64,000 nucleotides of DNA from CAZBGQ01 sp964491515 (GCA_964491515.1 CAZBGQ010000007.1:10025-74024), one strand, 5' to 3'. Shown: positions 42,895-50,960, numbered from the stretch's first letter. Notes: generated by a model not told the origin, from the sequence alone. Numbers and translations: made by a program.

Positions 42895-43644
42895 ATGTCT
42901 GGACACAGTAAATGGCATTCTATCAAACACAAAAAAGGCGCCGCCGATGCCAAGCGCGGTAAGGTTTTCACTCAACATGCCAAAATGATTAGCTTAGCCG
43001 CTCAAAGCGGAGGGGATCCTGAGATGAATCCATCTCTACGTGCGGCCATTGATCGTGCTAAAATGGATAACACTCCGAATTCAAATATTGACCGTGCCAT
43101 TAAGAAAGGAACCGGTGATTTAAAAGATGGAGCCATCCTCGCAGAAACTTCTTATGAAGGTTATGGACCTGGAGGTGCCGCTATTCTGGTAAAAGCCATT
43201 ACTGACAATAAAAATCGAACCCTTCCAAGTGTTCGTCATTGTTTCAGTAAAAATGGGGGGAAACTAGGAGCAGATGGCTGTGTTGCCTGGATGTTTGAGC
43301 AAAAAGGAATCATCATGATGAACATTGAGGGTCGAGATATGGAAGAGATTGAGATGGCTGTCATTGAGGCCGGAGCCGAAGACATGGAAGCTGATGGCGA
43401 CATGATGACGGTCACAACCGCCTTTGCTGATCTTGGAACGGTGAGAGATGCCCTGATTGCGGCCGGATTTGAGATCGAAAATGCCACAGTTGACTACATC
43501 GCTAAAGAACAAGTAAAGGTCGATGATGAATCCACTGCAAATAAGCTTATCAAGCTCATGGATGCACTTGACGATGACGAAGATGTCACTGGTGTGGCCG
43601 GTAACTTTGATATCTCAGAAGAGATTTTGGAAAAGCTCGGCTAA
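42895..43644 (+). CDS. yebC: YebC/PmpR-family protein
   Basis: YebC proteins act as transcription regulators and, more recently, as translation factors that help at polyproline stretches. The N-terminus SGHSKWHSIKHKKGAADAKR is diagnostic, followed by NTPNSNIDRAIKKGTG, YEGYGPGGAAILVKAITDN and an acidic C-terminal domain (DALDDDEDVTGVAGNFDISE). At 249 aa it is typical. TAAC is 10 nt before ATG. It converges with the DHH phosphoesterase, sharing 4 nt at the stops. Confidence 0.95.
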   Translation: MSGHSKWHSIKHKKGAADAKRGKVFTQHAKMISLAAQSGGDPEMNPSLRAAIDRAKMDNTPNSNIDRAIKKGTGDLKDGAILAETSYEGYGPGGAAILVKAITDNKNRTLPSVRHCFSKNGGKLGADGCVAWMFEQKGIIMMNIEGRDMEEIEMAVIEAGAEDMEADGDMMTVTTAFADLGTVRDALIAAGFEIENATVDYIAKEQVKVDDESTANKLIKLMDALDDDEDVTGVAGNFDISEEILEKLG

Positions 43645-44885
43645 TTAAATCTATAAAACTCCCCGTTCCCTTTCGAATCAGTGATTTTGATTCCGTTTGT
43701 GGGTTCGTGCATTTCTTTGACGCTGTGAGGTAAAGGAAGATTCAGTCGTCTTGCTTGTTCTTCTAGCACAGTATTAATAAAAAGTGTCGTTCCCTCGTCG
43801 AAACTCATTTCTTTGATGCGGCATCCTGCGGCGCGAACATGACCGCCACCTCCAAATAGCCCAGCTAATCGACTGGCATCTACTTCGTTAGTGGTAGTGC
43901 GAAGACTGCAAGAGATCACTCCGTCTTTTTCTTTGAGCAGAGCCACGACTTCAGCGCCAGGGGCATTGTTGAGCAGCTCATCAATAATGGCACCGGTGTC
44001 TTCCATGTCTGCTCCGGTCTCCTCGAGATCTTTTTGTGACACGGTTGACCATACAAATCGGTACTCTTTTGCAAATTTAATCTTAGACAAAACCTGTCCC
44101 CATAATCTAAGGGTGGCTAGACTTTTTGTCTTATAAACATGTTTGATAATTTCCTGCTGACGTGCTCCCCAATCAAGGAGCTGAGCAGCCACACTGAACG
44201 CTTTGGGCGTGGTATTGGAATGCTGAAAACTTCCTGTATCGGTGATGATTCCAGCCAAAAGCAATGTAGCAATATCTGGATCCATGAGTTCTATTCCTGT
44301 TTCCTGTTCTAATTTCTGAATGATCGGAACCAACATTTGAGTGGTGGCCGATGCAGTGATATCAATATGGTTAATGGTTCCAAATTCGCCATTGGAAGCA
44401 TGGTGATCAATGTTGAGTAAAGGCAGCCTATGAAATAGATCCATGTTTTCATCTCGGAATTTCCCCAATTGAACTAGATCACCGGTATCAACTGTCACAA
44501 TCACATCGTAATCGTCCGTCCCTCTTCCGAAAGACACATGTTCACTGCTTATATTTTGACCTATTGCAGGAGTGAGAACGAGATTGACCTTACCAGGCGT
44601 GATCTCATGACGCACATCCTTAACGTCCGCATCTACTGTAATGATGAATTCACCGCCTTCATTAAACTCTCCTCCAATCTTCTCGATCATGGGAAGAAAC
44701 TTCAAATCTTTGGGCACCGCTTCTGAAGAAATCACCGTCGCTTTTTTCCCGATTTTTTTCAAAATCTTGTACAACGACAGCGCACTCCCCAGTGAATCTC
44801 CATCTGCTGGAGCTGAGGGCAAAATCAAAATATGATTGCTCCGGAGGAGTTGTTTGATGATTTGATCTTCGATCGTATGGTTCAT
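43641..44885 (-). CDS. DHH-family phosphoesterase (NrnA-like)
   Basis: NrnA-type enzymes degrade short RNA oligonucleotides and pAp. The chain shows the motif order LPSAPADGDSLGSALSL, ITVDADVKD, VTVDTGDLVQLG, NIDHHASNGEFG (DHH) and the C-terminal DHHA1 glycine motif LAGLFGGGGHVRAAGCR. At 414 aa it is longer than B. subtilis NrnA (313 aa) because of an insert in the first domain (HEITPGKVNLVLTPAIGQ). Two tandem promoters on the minus strand precede it (44907-44935 and 44962-44990). Confidence 0.85.
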   Translation of the reverse strand: MNHTIEDQIIKQLLRSNHILILPSAPADGDSLGSALSLYKILKKIGKKATVISSEAVPKDLKFLPMIEKIGGEFNEGGEFIITVDADVKDVRHEITPGKVNLVLTPAIGQNISSEHVSFGRGTDDYDVIVTVDTGDLVQLGKFRDENMDLFHRLPLLNIDHHASNGEFGTINHIDITASATTQMLVPIIQKLEQETGIELMDPDIATLLLAGIITDTGSFQHSNTTPKAFSVAAQLLDWGARQQEIIKHVYKTKSLATLRLWGQVLSKIKFAKEYRFVWSTVSQKDLEETGADMEDTGAIIDELLNNAPGAEVVALLKEKDGVISCSLRTTTNEVDASRLAGLFGGGGHVRAAGCRIKEMSFDEGTTLFINTVLEEQARRLNLPLPHSVKEMHEPTNGIKITDSKGNGEFYRFN

Positions 44886-44906
44886 TTTTGACTTGGTAAT
44901 CCTATT

Positions 44907-44935
44907 ATTATAGAATACTTATCCCTATTGGTCAA
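44907..44935 (-). promoter_or_regulatory. Proximal promoter of the NrnA-like gene
   Basis: On the minus strand TTGACC (44930-44935), a 17-bp spacer and TATAAT (44907-44912), about 21 nt before ATG. Confidence 0.75.
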
Positions 44936-44961
44936 CCTGCCTAGGCATAGCTGAAGAATGG

Positions 44962-44990
44962 ATTATGGCGGAATTTACTTGCTTTGTCAA
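44962..44990 (-). promoter_or_regulatory. Distal promoter of the NrnA-like gene
   Basis: TTGACA (44985-44990), a 17-bp spacer and CATAAT (44962-44967) on the minus strand, just downstream of the stop of the 298-aa gene. It is a second candidate promoter for the NrnA-like gene. Confidence 0.55.
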
Positions 44991-44998
44991 TCCTTCTT

Positions 44999-45895
44999 CT
45001 ATTCAGGTACTGTAATCAGCTCGAGGTAATGAGCCTCCGCCTTTTCTAGCACAGTCTCTACATCCGTCCCCGATACAACGATAGAAACGGGATTCATAAG
45101 AGTTGATACTGTGTAGAAAACAACACTTGAACTCTCTTCGTCGATGGTAATAATTCCGCCTGTAAAGCCTGGAATTCCAAGAGATGCTAGGTCGACTTTA
45201 GTGAAACCTCCACCAATATTAGTCGAATTCAGCGCTAGCCCATTCAAATCTCCAAGCACGTCATCCCCACTATCCAGCTGATGGTTGAGGTCCTCAATTT
45301 CTTCCATATCAGCCACTTCTGCCTCACCATCTCTCCCCCCATAAATACGATTCCTTATCCCACGGCAAAGCGCTGATAAATCTTGACCTGCGATAACAGG
45401 ATCATCCATTTCAACCTCAAAATCAACAAACGTATCTCCGCCTGACCTTGATTTAGAATAGTCCATTCGATACACAACGCCTTCTATTTCTGGGGGGAAT
45501 TCATGAACCACTCGAATCATCGGTGGGGTTCCATCCTCTCGGAAACAAGCCAGATCTCCTTCAAGATCCTCAAAACAACGAAGCGCTAGATCATTTTCTA
45601 CACACTGTTGCACGGCTTTCATTGCTGAAAAATCCATCGGAATGTCCCCATTATCATCGACCGGGACCACCACGGTATCCTCAACTGTCGATAACACTCT
45701 CCTCGTCCGAGAACTGACCAGTCGCTTCCTCTTGCCTACCTCTCTCGAAGGTTTCGGAGGATTTCCAGGAGAAGTTAATGAAGCTTTCACGGACGGTGCC
45801 GGAGCCTCCGTTGGATCACAATCCGGGACCAACGCAAAACCAATAACAGCAGCTACTGCCAAAGGAACGAATCGACGAAGAGAAGGACGAGACAT
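44999..45895 (-). CDS. Putative secreted protein, 298 aa
   Basis: I do not recognise the family. An N-terminal signal-like segment (RRFVPLAVAAVIGFALVP) is followed by a Cys/Pro-rich start (DCDPTEAPAPSVKASLTSPG) and a Lys/Arg-rich stretch. A central part with CVENDLALRCFEDLEGDLAC has paired Cys that may form disulfides. The second half is beta-rich (IVVSGTDVETVLEKAEAHYL). It may be surface-exposed. Start: TAAC 8 nt before ATG, with a promoter at 45916-45943. Confidence 0.65.
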   Translation of the reverse strand: MSRPSLRRFVPLAVAAVIGFALVPDCDPTEAPAPSVKASLTSPGNPPKPSREVGKRKRLVSSRTRRVLSTVEDTVVVPVDDNGDIPMDFSAMKAVQQCVENDLALRCFEDLEGDLACFREDGTPPMIRVVHEFPPEIEGVVYRMDYSKSRSGGDTFVDFEVEMDDPVIAGQDLSALCRGIRNRIYGGRDGEAEVADMEEIEDLNHQLDSGDDVLGDLNGLALNSTNIGGGFTKVDLASLGIPGFTGGIITIDEESSSVVFYTVSTLMNPVSIVVSGTDVETVLEKAEAHYLELITVPE

Positions 45896-45915
45896 TAAAA
45901 GAAGTTAAGTATATA

Positions 45916-45943
45916 TTTATAGCATCTTTGCGGAAAAAGTCAA
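45916..45943 (-). promoter_or_regulatory. Promoter of the 298-aa gene, with shared upstream element
   Basis: On the minus strand TTGACT (45938-45943), a 16-bp spacer and TATAAA (45916-45921). The 14 bases 5' of the -35 box (TTCGGGGTTAGTGC) match the element upstream of 36262. Confidence 0.75.
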
Positions 45944-46003
45944 GCACTAACCCCGAAATAGCCCACCGTGCCGCCGCTTGACATATTGATTGACCCAGAA
46001 AAT

Positions 46004-46019
46004 CTTGTCCTGGGACAAG
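46004..46019. repeat. 16-bp palindrome, copy 2
   Basis: CTTGTCCTGGGACAAG, identical to 288-303. It lies between recJ and the 298-aa gene, about 60 bp upstream of that gene's -35 box and just upstream of a TTGACCCAG segment. See copy 1. Confidence 0.7.
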
Positions 46020-46078
46020 GAGATAGCCCAAGACTCAAACCTGTTAAATTAAAACATATTTAAGGTTGAAAAAACCTA

Positions 46079-47719
46079 CTAGGCCACCCCAATGTCCACG
46101 ACTTTTAGTTGTAACCGTTCTTGGCCGCGCCAGACATTTCGCTCAAGTTCAAAAACCACATCCAATCCTTTTTTATTTTCAAAAATCGCCGCTTGAAGTG
46201 TTGCGTGATGCTCTCCAAATCTAAAGGCAATGGCTGAGAATCGACGAGGACCATCCTGAACTTGAAATCGAAGGTGCCGATGCTCCTGCCCCACGGTTTG
46301 CAAGGCGGTTGGGCTGATATTTTCAACTAGAAAACGAGGACGAATATTGCCCTGGCCAAATGGTTCAAGGCGACTCAATGAATGTGCCAGATCGTACGTA
46401 AGATCATTCAATCCAATGGTGTAATCGATGTTGAGTATGGGCGTCGAATTGAGGCCCTCCATCTGATTGTCTGTATGTGCGTATAGTGCGTCCTTGAATG
46501 CCTCGAATTTGTCTTTTTCTACGGTAAATCCAGCGGCGGCTGCGTGTCCGCCAAATGTCAAAAGGTGGTCTTTGCACGCCGTCAGTGTCTCCACTACATT
46601 GAAATATTGAGGGCTCCTACAAGAGGCAACCAGCCTGTCTCCCCGATCTTCCAAAATAATGGCAGGACGGTGATACTTTTCAGAAATCCGAGCAGCAATC
46701 AACCCGATGATGCCGGCTGGCCATTCCTCACTCCATGCCACTAAAACCTTATCTTCTAGCCGAGCCTCCAGTTGTTCGTGAGCTTGAATCATGGCTTCTT
46801 CCACCATGGTACGGCGTAGTCCATTCAAAGTTTCTAATTTATCAGCCAAGCTATTCGCTTGCCCATTTTCATTCAATAATAACTGAAGTGAATAGTACGG
46901 TGTTTCCAATCGCCCGGCCGCATTGATGCGTGGCCCAATCCGAAATCCAATCACATCACTGTCATGGCCCTGAATCTGATCCACTCCCGCTTTTGCTAAG
47001 AGTATTTCTAAGCCTTTCCAATCGGTCTTTTTCATTTGATCCAATCCTTTCTTCACAATCCAACGATTTTCACCGACTAAGGAAACACAATCTGCCACCG
47101 TTCCCAAACTCGCTAAATCTGCCAACTTGTCTCTCCATAATTCTCCGGCCGCCACTCCGTTGATGTGCTGCATGAGTCCAACTGCCAACTTATAAGCCAC
47201 CGCGGAGCCAGACAGTTCATGAAAAGGATAGGTGTCTCCGGGAAGATGAGGATGCAAGATTGCATAGGCGTCCGGCATGCGTTCAGGAATGGTATGGTGA
47301 TCTGTGATGATGACGTCGATGCCTTTTTGAGTGGCGAGGTCTATTTCATTGGCATTGGAAATCCCACAATCCACGGTGATGAGCACTCCAATGTCCAGGG
47401 TTGCAAACTCATCGATCCACTTAGGATTGATTCCATAACCATCTTGCCGTGTGGGCAGCCGATAGGAAACATTCACTCCTAACTCGCGGAGTGCGTGCAC
47501 CAACAAAGCGGTCCCGCTGATACCGTCCACATCATAATCTCCGAAAATAAGAACTCGCTCCTGGGTTTGGATAGCTTTTTCTAATCGTTCCACCGCCCGC
47601 TGCATATCCTTAAACTTAAAAGGATCGTGAAACTTCACGCCGGCTCCATCCAACTGCGTGACTATTAAATCAGCTAAATCCTTATCCTTTCTTTTCCATT
47701 GATGACCTAATAATGACAT
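46079..47719 (-). CDS. recJ: Single-stranded DNA exonuclease RecJ
   Basis: RecJ degrades single-stranded DNA 5' to 3' in repair and recombination. The DHH core is visible: VLIFGDYDVDGISGTALLVH, LITVDCGISNANEIDLA, VIITDHHTIPERMPDAYAIL, then LPGDTYPFHELSGSAVAYKL, and the DHHA1 motif GGHAAAAGFTVEKDKFEAFK. The C-terminal OB domain is present. At 546 aa it is normal. It ends the miaA-mazG-recJ set: the mazG TAA stop plus C makes TAAC, 8 nt before ATG. Confidence 0.94.
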   Translation of the reverse strand: MSLLGHQWKRKDKDLADLIVTQLDGAGVKFHDPFKFKDMQRAVERLEKAIQTQERVLIFGDYDVDGISGTALLVHALRELGVNVSYRLPTRQDGYGINPKWIDEFATLDIGVLITVDCGISNANEIDLATQKGIDVIITDHHTIPERMPDAYAILHPHLPGDTYPFHELSGSAVAYKLAVGLMQHINGVAAGELWRDKLADLASLGTVADCVSLVGENRWIVKKGLDQMKKTDWKGLEILLAKAGVDQIQGHDSDVIGFRIGPRINAAGRLETPYYSLQLLLNENGQANSLADKLETLNGLRRTMVEEAMIQAHEQLEARLEDKVLVAWSEEWPAGIIGLIAARISEKYHRPAIILEDRGDRLVASCRSPQYFNVVETLTACKDHLLTFGGHAAAAGFTVEKDKFEAFKDALYAHTDNQMEGLNSTPILNIDYTIGLNDLTYDLAHSLSRLEPFGQGNIRPRFLVENISPTALQTVGQEHRHLRFQVQDGPRRFSAIAFRFGEHHATLQAAIFENKKGLDVVFELERNVWRGQERLQLKVVDIGVA

Positions 47720-47728
47720 GGAGTCGGG

Positions 47729-48106
47729 TTATTTTTTCCTTTCCTTTTCCTTGTTTTTCTGCCACAGAGCGATCGCTTCTCCAGGTGTAGATGCCTTGTC
47801 GTCACCAAACACCCAGGTGTGACGGCTCACTATTTTTTTCTGAATGTCTTCCAATACATCTTTCATAGTGAACAGTCCTTGTTCCTCTGCAATCACGGTC
47901 ATGAGTACCATATTGAATAACACGTCTCCCAATTCTTCTCTCAAATTCTTCCAATCATTCTTTTCGAGCGCTTGCTTTACTTCGTCCGCCTCTTCCATGA
48001 AATCTTTTTGTAACTCCTCAAGCGTTTTGGACTGATCCCATGGACAACCTTCTGGACCACGAAGTTGTCGTGCGATTTCAACCAGTTTTTTAAAGGATTG
48101 CATCAT
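47729..48106 (-). CDS. MazG-family nucleotide pyrophosphohydrolase
   Basis: MazG enzymes hydrolyse nucleoside triphosphates, often non-canonical ones, to monophosphates. The metal-binding motif EEADEV and the downstream EELGDVLFNMV (ExxD) are intact. The WDQSKTLEELQKDFMEE start is family-typical. At 125 aa it is a single-domain form rather than the two-domain E. coli MazG. It starts within the miaA stop (ATGA) and precedes recJ by 9 nt, which fits a nucleotide-hygiene and repair context. Confidence 0.88.
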   Translation of the reverse strand: MMQSFKKLVEIARQLRGPEGCPWDQSKTLEELQKDFMEEADEVKQALEKNDWKNLREELGDVLFNMVLMTVIAEEQGLFTMKDVLEDIQKKIVSRHTWVFGDDKASTPGEAIALWQKNKEKERKK

Positions 48107-49056
48107 TCGCTTTTGAGTTTGGGGGCGAGTTCTTCTGCCAATTCCTCTCCGTCTACCCAGAAAATAGAGTTATCCCTTTTAAACCAAGTTCGTTGACGAC
48201 GAGCGTAGTCACGCGTTTCTTTTTTAAGCAATTCAAGTGCCTCATCTAAGGTAAGATCTCCATCAAGGTATTGAATGATTTGTTTGTACCCCAACCCTGT
48301 CATGGACGGTAATTTTTTGTCGAAATGTTCGTATAAAGCCTGTGTTTCTTCTATCAAACCGGACGTGCGTTGCTCTTCTACTCTTCCATTTATGCGATCA
48401 AAAAGGCGTTCACTGTTCCAGTCGATTCCGATTTGAAATACTTCGTACGGACATTCTCCTCGACGTTTTTGTTCTTCTACATTTTTCTTTGTGGACAGGT
48501 TGATTTCAAGTGCCCGAATCATATAACGATGATTATTAGGATGAATTTTACTGGCCGCGAGCGGGTCCAAATCTTGAAGCATTTTATGAACATGCGCTGC
48601 TCCTTCCTTTTCTAGTTCTGCCTCCAATTCTGCACGAATCGCAGGGTCTGGCGGTGCGTCTGGCAATTGGTAATTTTGAACGATTGAACTGATGTACAAC
48701 CCGGTCCCCCCCACTAATAGTGGGATCTTTTTTCGTCGATGAATATCTTGAATGATGCGTTTGGTTTCTCGTTGAAAATCAGCCAAACTATAAGGTTGAT
48801 CCGGATCTCTCAGATCGAGCATATGATGCGGAATCTTAGATTGAATGGCAGCCGAAATCTTATCGGTCCCAATATCCATACCCCTGTAAATCTGACGTGA
48901 ATCCGCTGAAATAATCTCTCCATCCACCTCCAAGGCCAGCCGAAGACTGAACGCGGTTTTCCCCGAGGCTGTTGGCCCCAAGATCACGATGAGTGGACTT
49001 TTTTTAGATTGTTCCGCTTCTACAAGGAAGCGTCGAACACGTTCAATGGTGTGCAT
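48103..49056 (-). CDS. miaA: tRNA dimethylallyltransferase
   Basis: MiaA prenylates A37 of tRNAs that read UNN codons. The P-loop GPTASGKTAFSLRLALEV, ISADSRQIYRGMDIGTDK, HHMLDLRDPDQPYSLADFQR and VGGTGLYISSIVQNY are conserved. At 317 aa it is normal. A TACTAT box ends 9 nt upstream of ATG 49056, which predicts a near-leaderless mRNA. It is followed by mazG with an ATGA overlap. Confidence 0.94.
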   Translation of the reverse strand: MHTIERVRRFLVEAEQSKKSPLIVILGPTASGKTAFSLRLALEVDGEIISADSRQIYRGMDIGTDKISAAIQSKIPHHMLDLRDPDQPYSLADFQRETKRIIQDIHRRKKIPLLVGGTGLYISSIVQNYQLPDAPPDPAIRAELEAELEKEGAAHVHKMLQDLDPLAASKIHPNNHRYMIRALEINLSTKKNVEEQKRRGECPYEVFQIGIDWNSERLFDRINGRVEEQRTSGLIEETQALYEHFDKKLPSMTGLGYKQIIQYLDGDLTLDEALELLKKETRDYARRQRTWFKRDNSIFWVDGEELAEELAPKLKSE

Positions 49057-49120
49057 AGTGCCGGCATAGTAGCATAAAGCCCGTAAATCAGGCCACTGTT
49101 GAATAGATTCGAGACATAGC

Positions 49121-49149
49121 TTTACAAATCCCTGTGATTAGTTTATAAT
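49121..49149 (+). promoter_or_regulatory. Promoter of the 89-aa gene
   Basis: TTTACA (49121-49126), a 17-bp spacer and TATAAT (49144-49149), leaving about 24 nt of leader before ATG 49180. Confidence 0.7.
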
Positions 49150-49179
49150 AAAATAGCTTATTAATTTAATCTCAATTAT

Positions 49180-49449
49180 ATGGCTCATGGAGAATTCGAG
49201 GCTCAAACGACACCCATACCCGCTGACCAGGAAGCAGTAGATAAAGCTATCGGTGATTTTATTCAAGCTGACCCTGCCGGTCGTGGTGCAATGCAGGCTC
49301 AAATACTTCTTAAGGACCATGCAGACGGCAAAGGTGTGACTCAAAATGCTCATGCTTCACAGAAGGCACTTGATCTACACGGGGATAGAATGCCCGAAGA
49401 GGTACAGGCTGCCCTGGCCGCCGCTATCAAAAGAGTGTTAGAGAATTAG
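49180..49449 (+). CDS. Hypothetical protein, 89 aa
   Basis: I do not recognise this small acidic, helical protein (MAHGEFEAQTTPIPADQEAV ... ALAAAIKRVLEN). It is probably cytoplasmic. A strong promoter lies upstream and no Shine-Dalgarno is visible. It precedes the rplJ leader by about 130 nt and is probably independent. Confidence 0.6.
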   Translation: MAHGEFEAQTTPIPADQEAVDKAIGDFIQADPAGRGAMQAQILLKDHADGKGVTQNAHASQKALDLHGDRMPEEVQAALAAAIKRVLEN

Positions 49450-49577
49450 ATGTTAATGAGACCGCTTCTATTTTTGTGATTCTATTCAAAGTGTCTCTTT
49501 TCGAGCTAACGGACCTAGGCAAGCGATAAATTGAGGCAAAAAGTGTATACACGCACAAATTCATATACGAGATTTTC

Positions 49578-49605
49578 TTGACTTCTCCTCCTTTTCCGCT
49601 AAAAT
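49578..49605 (+). promoter_or_regulatory. Promoter of rplJ-rplL
   Basis: TTGACT (49578-49583), a 16-bp spacer and TAAAAT (49600-49605), directly upstream of the L10 leader. Confidence 0.7.
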
Positions 49606-49611
49606 AGTCGT

Positions 49612-49702
49612 GCTCAAGACAGCAGGCAACATTCCTTTACAGGGATTGATAAGACCCGCCGAGGCGCACAACTCAATCATTGAGAACCCGAAAGGGCGTG
49701 CT
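49612..49702 (+). promoter_or_regulatory. Ribosomal protein L10 leader
   Basis: The transcribed leader holds paired segments: GCAGGC ... and a GGGAT/ATTCC hairpin near 49633-49650, then the conserved GACCCGCCGAGGCGCAC. This matches the L10(L12) binding leader found upstream of rplJ in many bacteria, in which L10-L7/L12 complex binding controls expression. It is followed by a terminator hairpin, which suggests attenuation. The assignment rests on position and this motif, not a covariance search. Confidence 0.75.
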
Positions 49703-49730
49703 ACTCGAGTCTTAGCTCGAGTATTTTTTT
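49703..49730 (+). terminator. Attenuator terminator in the rplJ leader
   Basis: ACTCGAG, a 6-nt loop, CTCGAGT, then ATTTTTTT forms an intrinsic terminator that ends 14 nt before the rplJ ATG. Its U-tract overlaps the TAAC start motif. It likely terminates transcription when L10 complex is in excess. Confidence 0.75.
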
Positions 49731-49744
49731 AACTCTCTCTCATT

Positions 49745-50482
49745 ATGGCCGTTACTAAAGGGCAGAAAGATGACATCCTCGCAGGACTGAAAGATCAATT
49801 CAGTCGTGCACAAGGAGTGGTGTTCTCTGAATTCTCCGGACTTTCCGTGGAAGATGCCCAAACCTTGCGCCGAGGTCTCCGCGAAGCCGGAGTCGAATAC
49901 AAGGTCGCAAAGAAAACATTGATCAAACTTGCTGCCAAAGAGCAAGGCTATGACCTCACTAATGATGTCATGGAGGGTCCGATTGGTGTGGCGTTTGGTT
50001 TCGATGACGAAATCATTGCTGCCCAAAAAATGGCAGAATTTGCTAAGAAATTCCAAGGTCTCTCTCTCAAAGGAGGAATCATGGAAGGAAAAGTGATCGA
50101 TGCCGCAATGGTTAACACGCTTTCTCAAATTCCATCTCGCGACGAACTTCTCGCCAAATTCATGGGATCCGTCATGGCTCCACTCTCTGGATTTGTTGGT
50201 ATTGGAAATGCACTTGTCTCTGGATTTGTTCGTGTCGTTGATGCTTACAAAGACCAGAAAATTGAAGGAGGCGAAGCCGCCCCTGTCGAAGAAGCTCCTG
50301 CTGAAGAAGTAGTCGCCGTCGAAGAAGCTCCTGCTGAAGAAGTAGTCGCCGTCGAAAAAGCTCCTGCTGAAGAAGTAGTCGCCGTCGAAAAAGCTCCTGC
50401 TGAAGAGGCAGCCGCCGTCGAAGAAGCTCCTGCTGAAGAGGCAGCAGCTGTCGAAGAAGCTCCTGCTGAAGGAGCAGCTTAG
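49745..50482 (+). CDS. rplJ: Ribosomal protein L10 with repetitive C-terminal extension
   Basis: L10 forms the base of the L7/L12 stalk. The conserved body (about residues 1-178) has FSEFSGLSVEDAQTLRRGLR and EYKVAKKTLIKLAAKEQGYD. The normal protein ends near VRVVDAYKDQKIE. Here it continues with about 66 extra residues: six 11-residue units (VEEAPAEEVVA type, 33 bp each, 50285-50482), giving a 245-aa chain against about 165 in B. subtilis. The tail is acidic, low-complexity and probably flexible. TAAC is 11 nt before ATG. It is followed 48 nt later by rplL. Confidence 0.93.
   Translation: MAVTKGQKDDILAGLKDQFSRAQGVVFSEFSGLSVEDAQTLRRGLREAGVEYKVAKKTLIKLAAKEQGYDLTNDVMEGPIGVAFGFDDEIIAAQKMAEFAKKFQGLSLKGGIMEGKVIDAAMVNTLSQIPSRDELLAKFMGSVMAPLSGFVGIGNALVSGFVRVVDAYKDQKIEGGEAAPVEEAPAEEVVAVEEAPAEEVVAVEKAPAEEVVAVEKAPAEEAAAVEEAPAEEAAAVEEAPAEGAA
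50285..50482 (+). repeat. Six 33-bp tandem repeats in rplJ
   Basis: Six units of 33 bp encode the 11-residue repeat of the L10 tail. Units 1-4 differ by few bases, and units 5 and 6 switch to an Ala-rich ending. The last includes the stop codon. Recent expansion is likely. Confidence 0.85.
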
Positions 50483-50530
50483 TTCATTCACTTATTATTT
50501 ATAAATTCATTTTTTTTTAACCCCCTTATC

Positions 50531-50938
50531 ATGACTGACGAAACTACTGAAAAAGTTGATCTCAGCAAAGACGCAGAAAAAGTTCTTGAGATGGTCTCAT
50601 CTCTTTCTGTCCTAGACCTCGCTAATCTTGTGAAAGCGATGGAAGACAAATTTGGTGTTAGTGCTGCTGCTCCTGTAGCTGCTGCTGCTCCTGCCGCTGC
50701 TGGTGGTGGAGAAGAAGCTGAAGCTAAGAGTGAGTACGACATCGAACTTAAAGAAGCTGGCGGACAAAAAATTGCCGTCATCAAAGTTGTTCGAGAAATC
50801 ACTCAAGTAGGACTTAAAGAAGCCAAAGAATTGGTGGACGCAGCTCCTAAAGTTATCAAAGCTGGTGTTAAGACTGAGGAAGCTGAAGCTTTCAAAAAAC
50901 AACTCGAAGAAGCTGGTGCTACCGTTGAGTTGGTCTAG
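50531..50938 (+). CDS. rplL: Ribosomal protein L7/L12
   Basis: L7/L12 dimers recruit translation factors to the ribosome. The N-terminal dimerisation helix (KVLEMVSSLSVLDLANLVKA), an Ala-rich hinge (about residues 45-58), and the C-terminal domain with KKAVIKVVREITQVGLKEAK-like sequence and KTEEAEAFKKQLEEAGATVE are standard. The length of 135 aa is normal. It is co-transcribed with rplJ, with TAAC 9 nt before ATG, and ends at the terminator 50961-50997. Confidence 0.97.
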   Translation: MTDETTEKVDLSKDAEKVLEMVSSLSVLDLANLVKAMEDKFGVSAAAPVAAAAPAAAGGGEEAEAKSEYDIELKEAGGQKIAVIKVVREITQVGLKEAKELVDAAPKVIKAGVKTEEAEAFKKQLEEAGATVELV

Positions 50939-50960
50939 TTTAGAAACGTTATTGTGCGTC

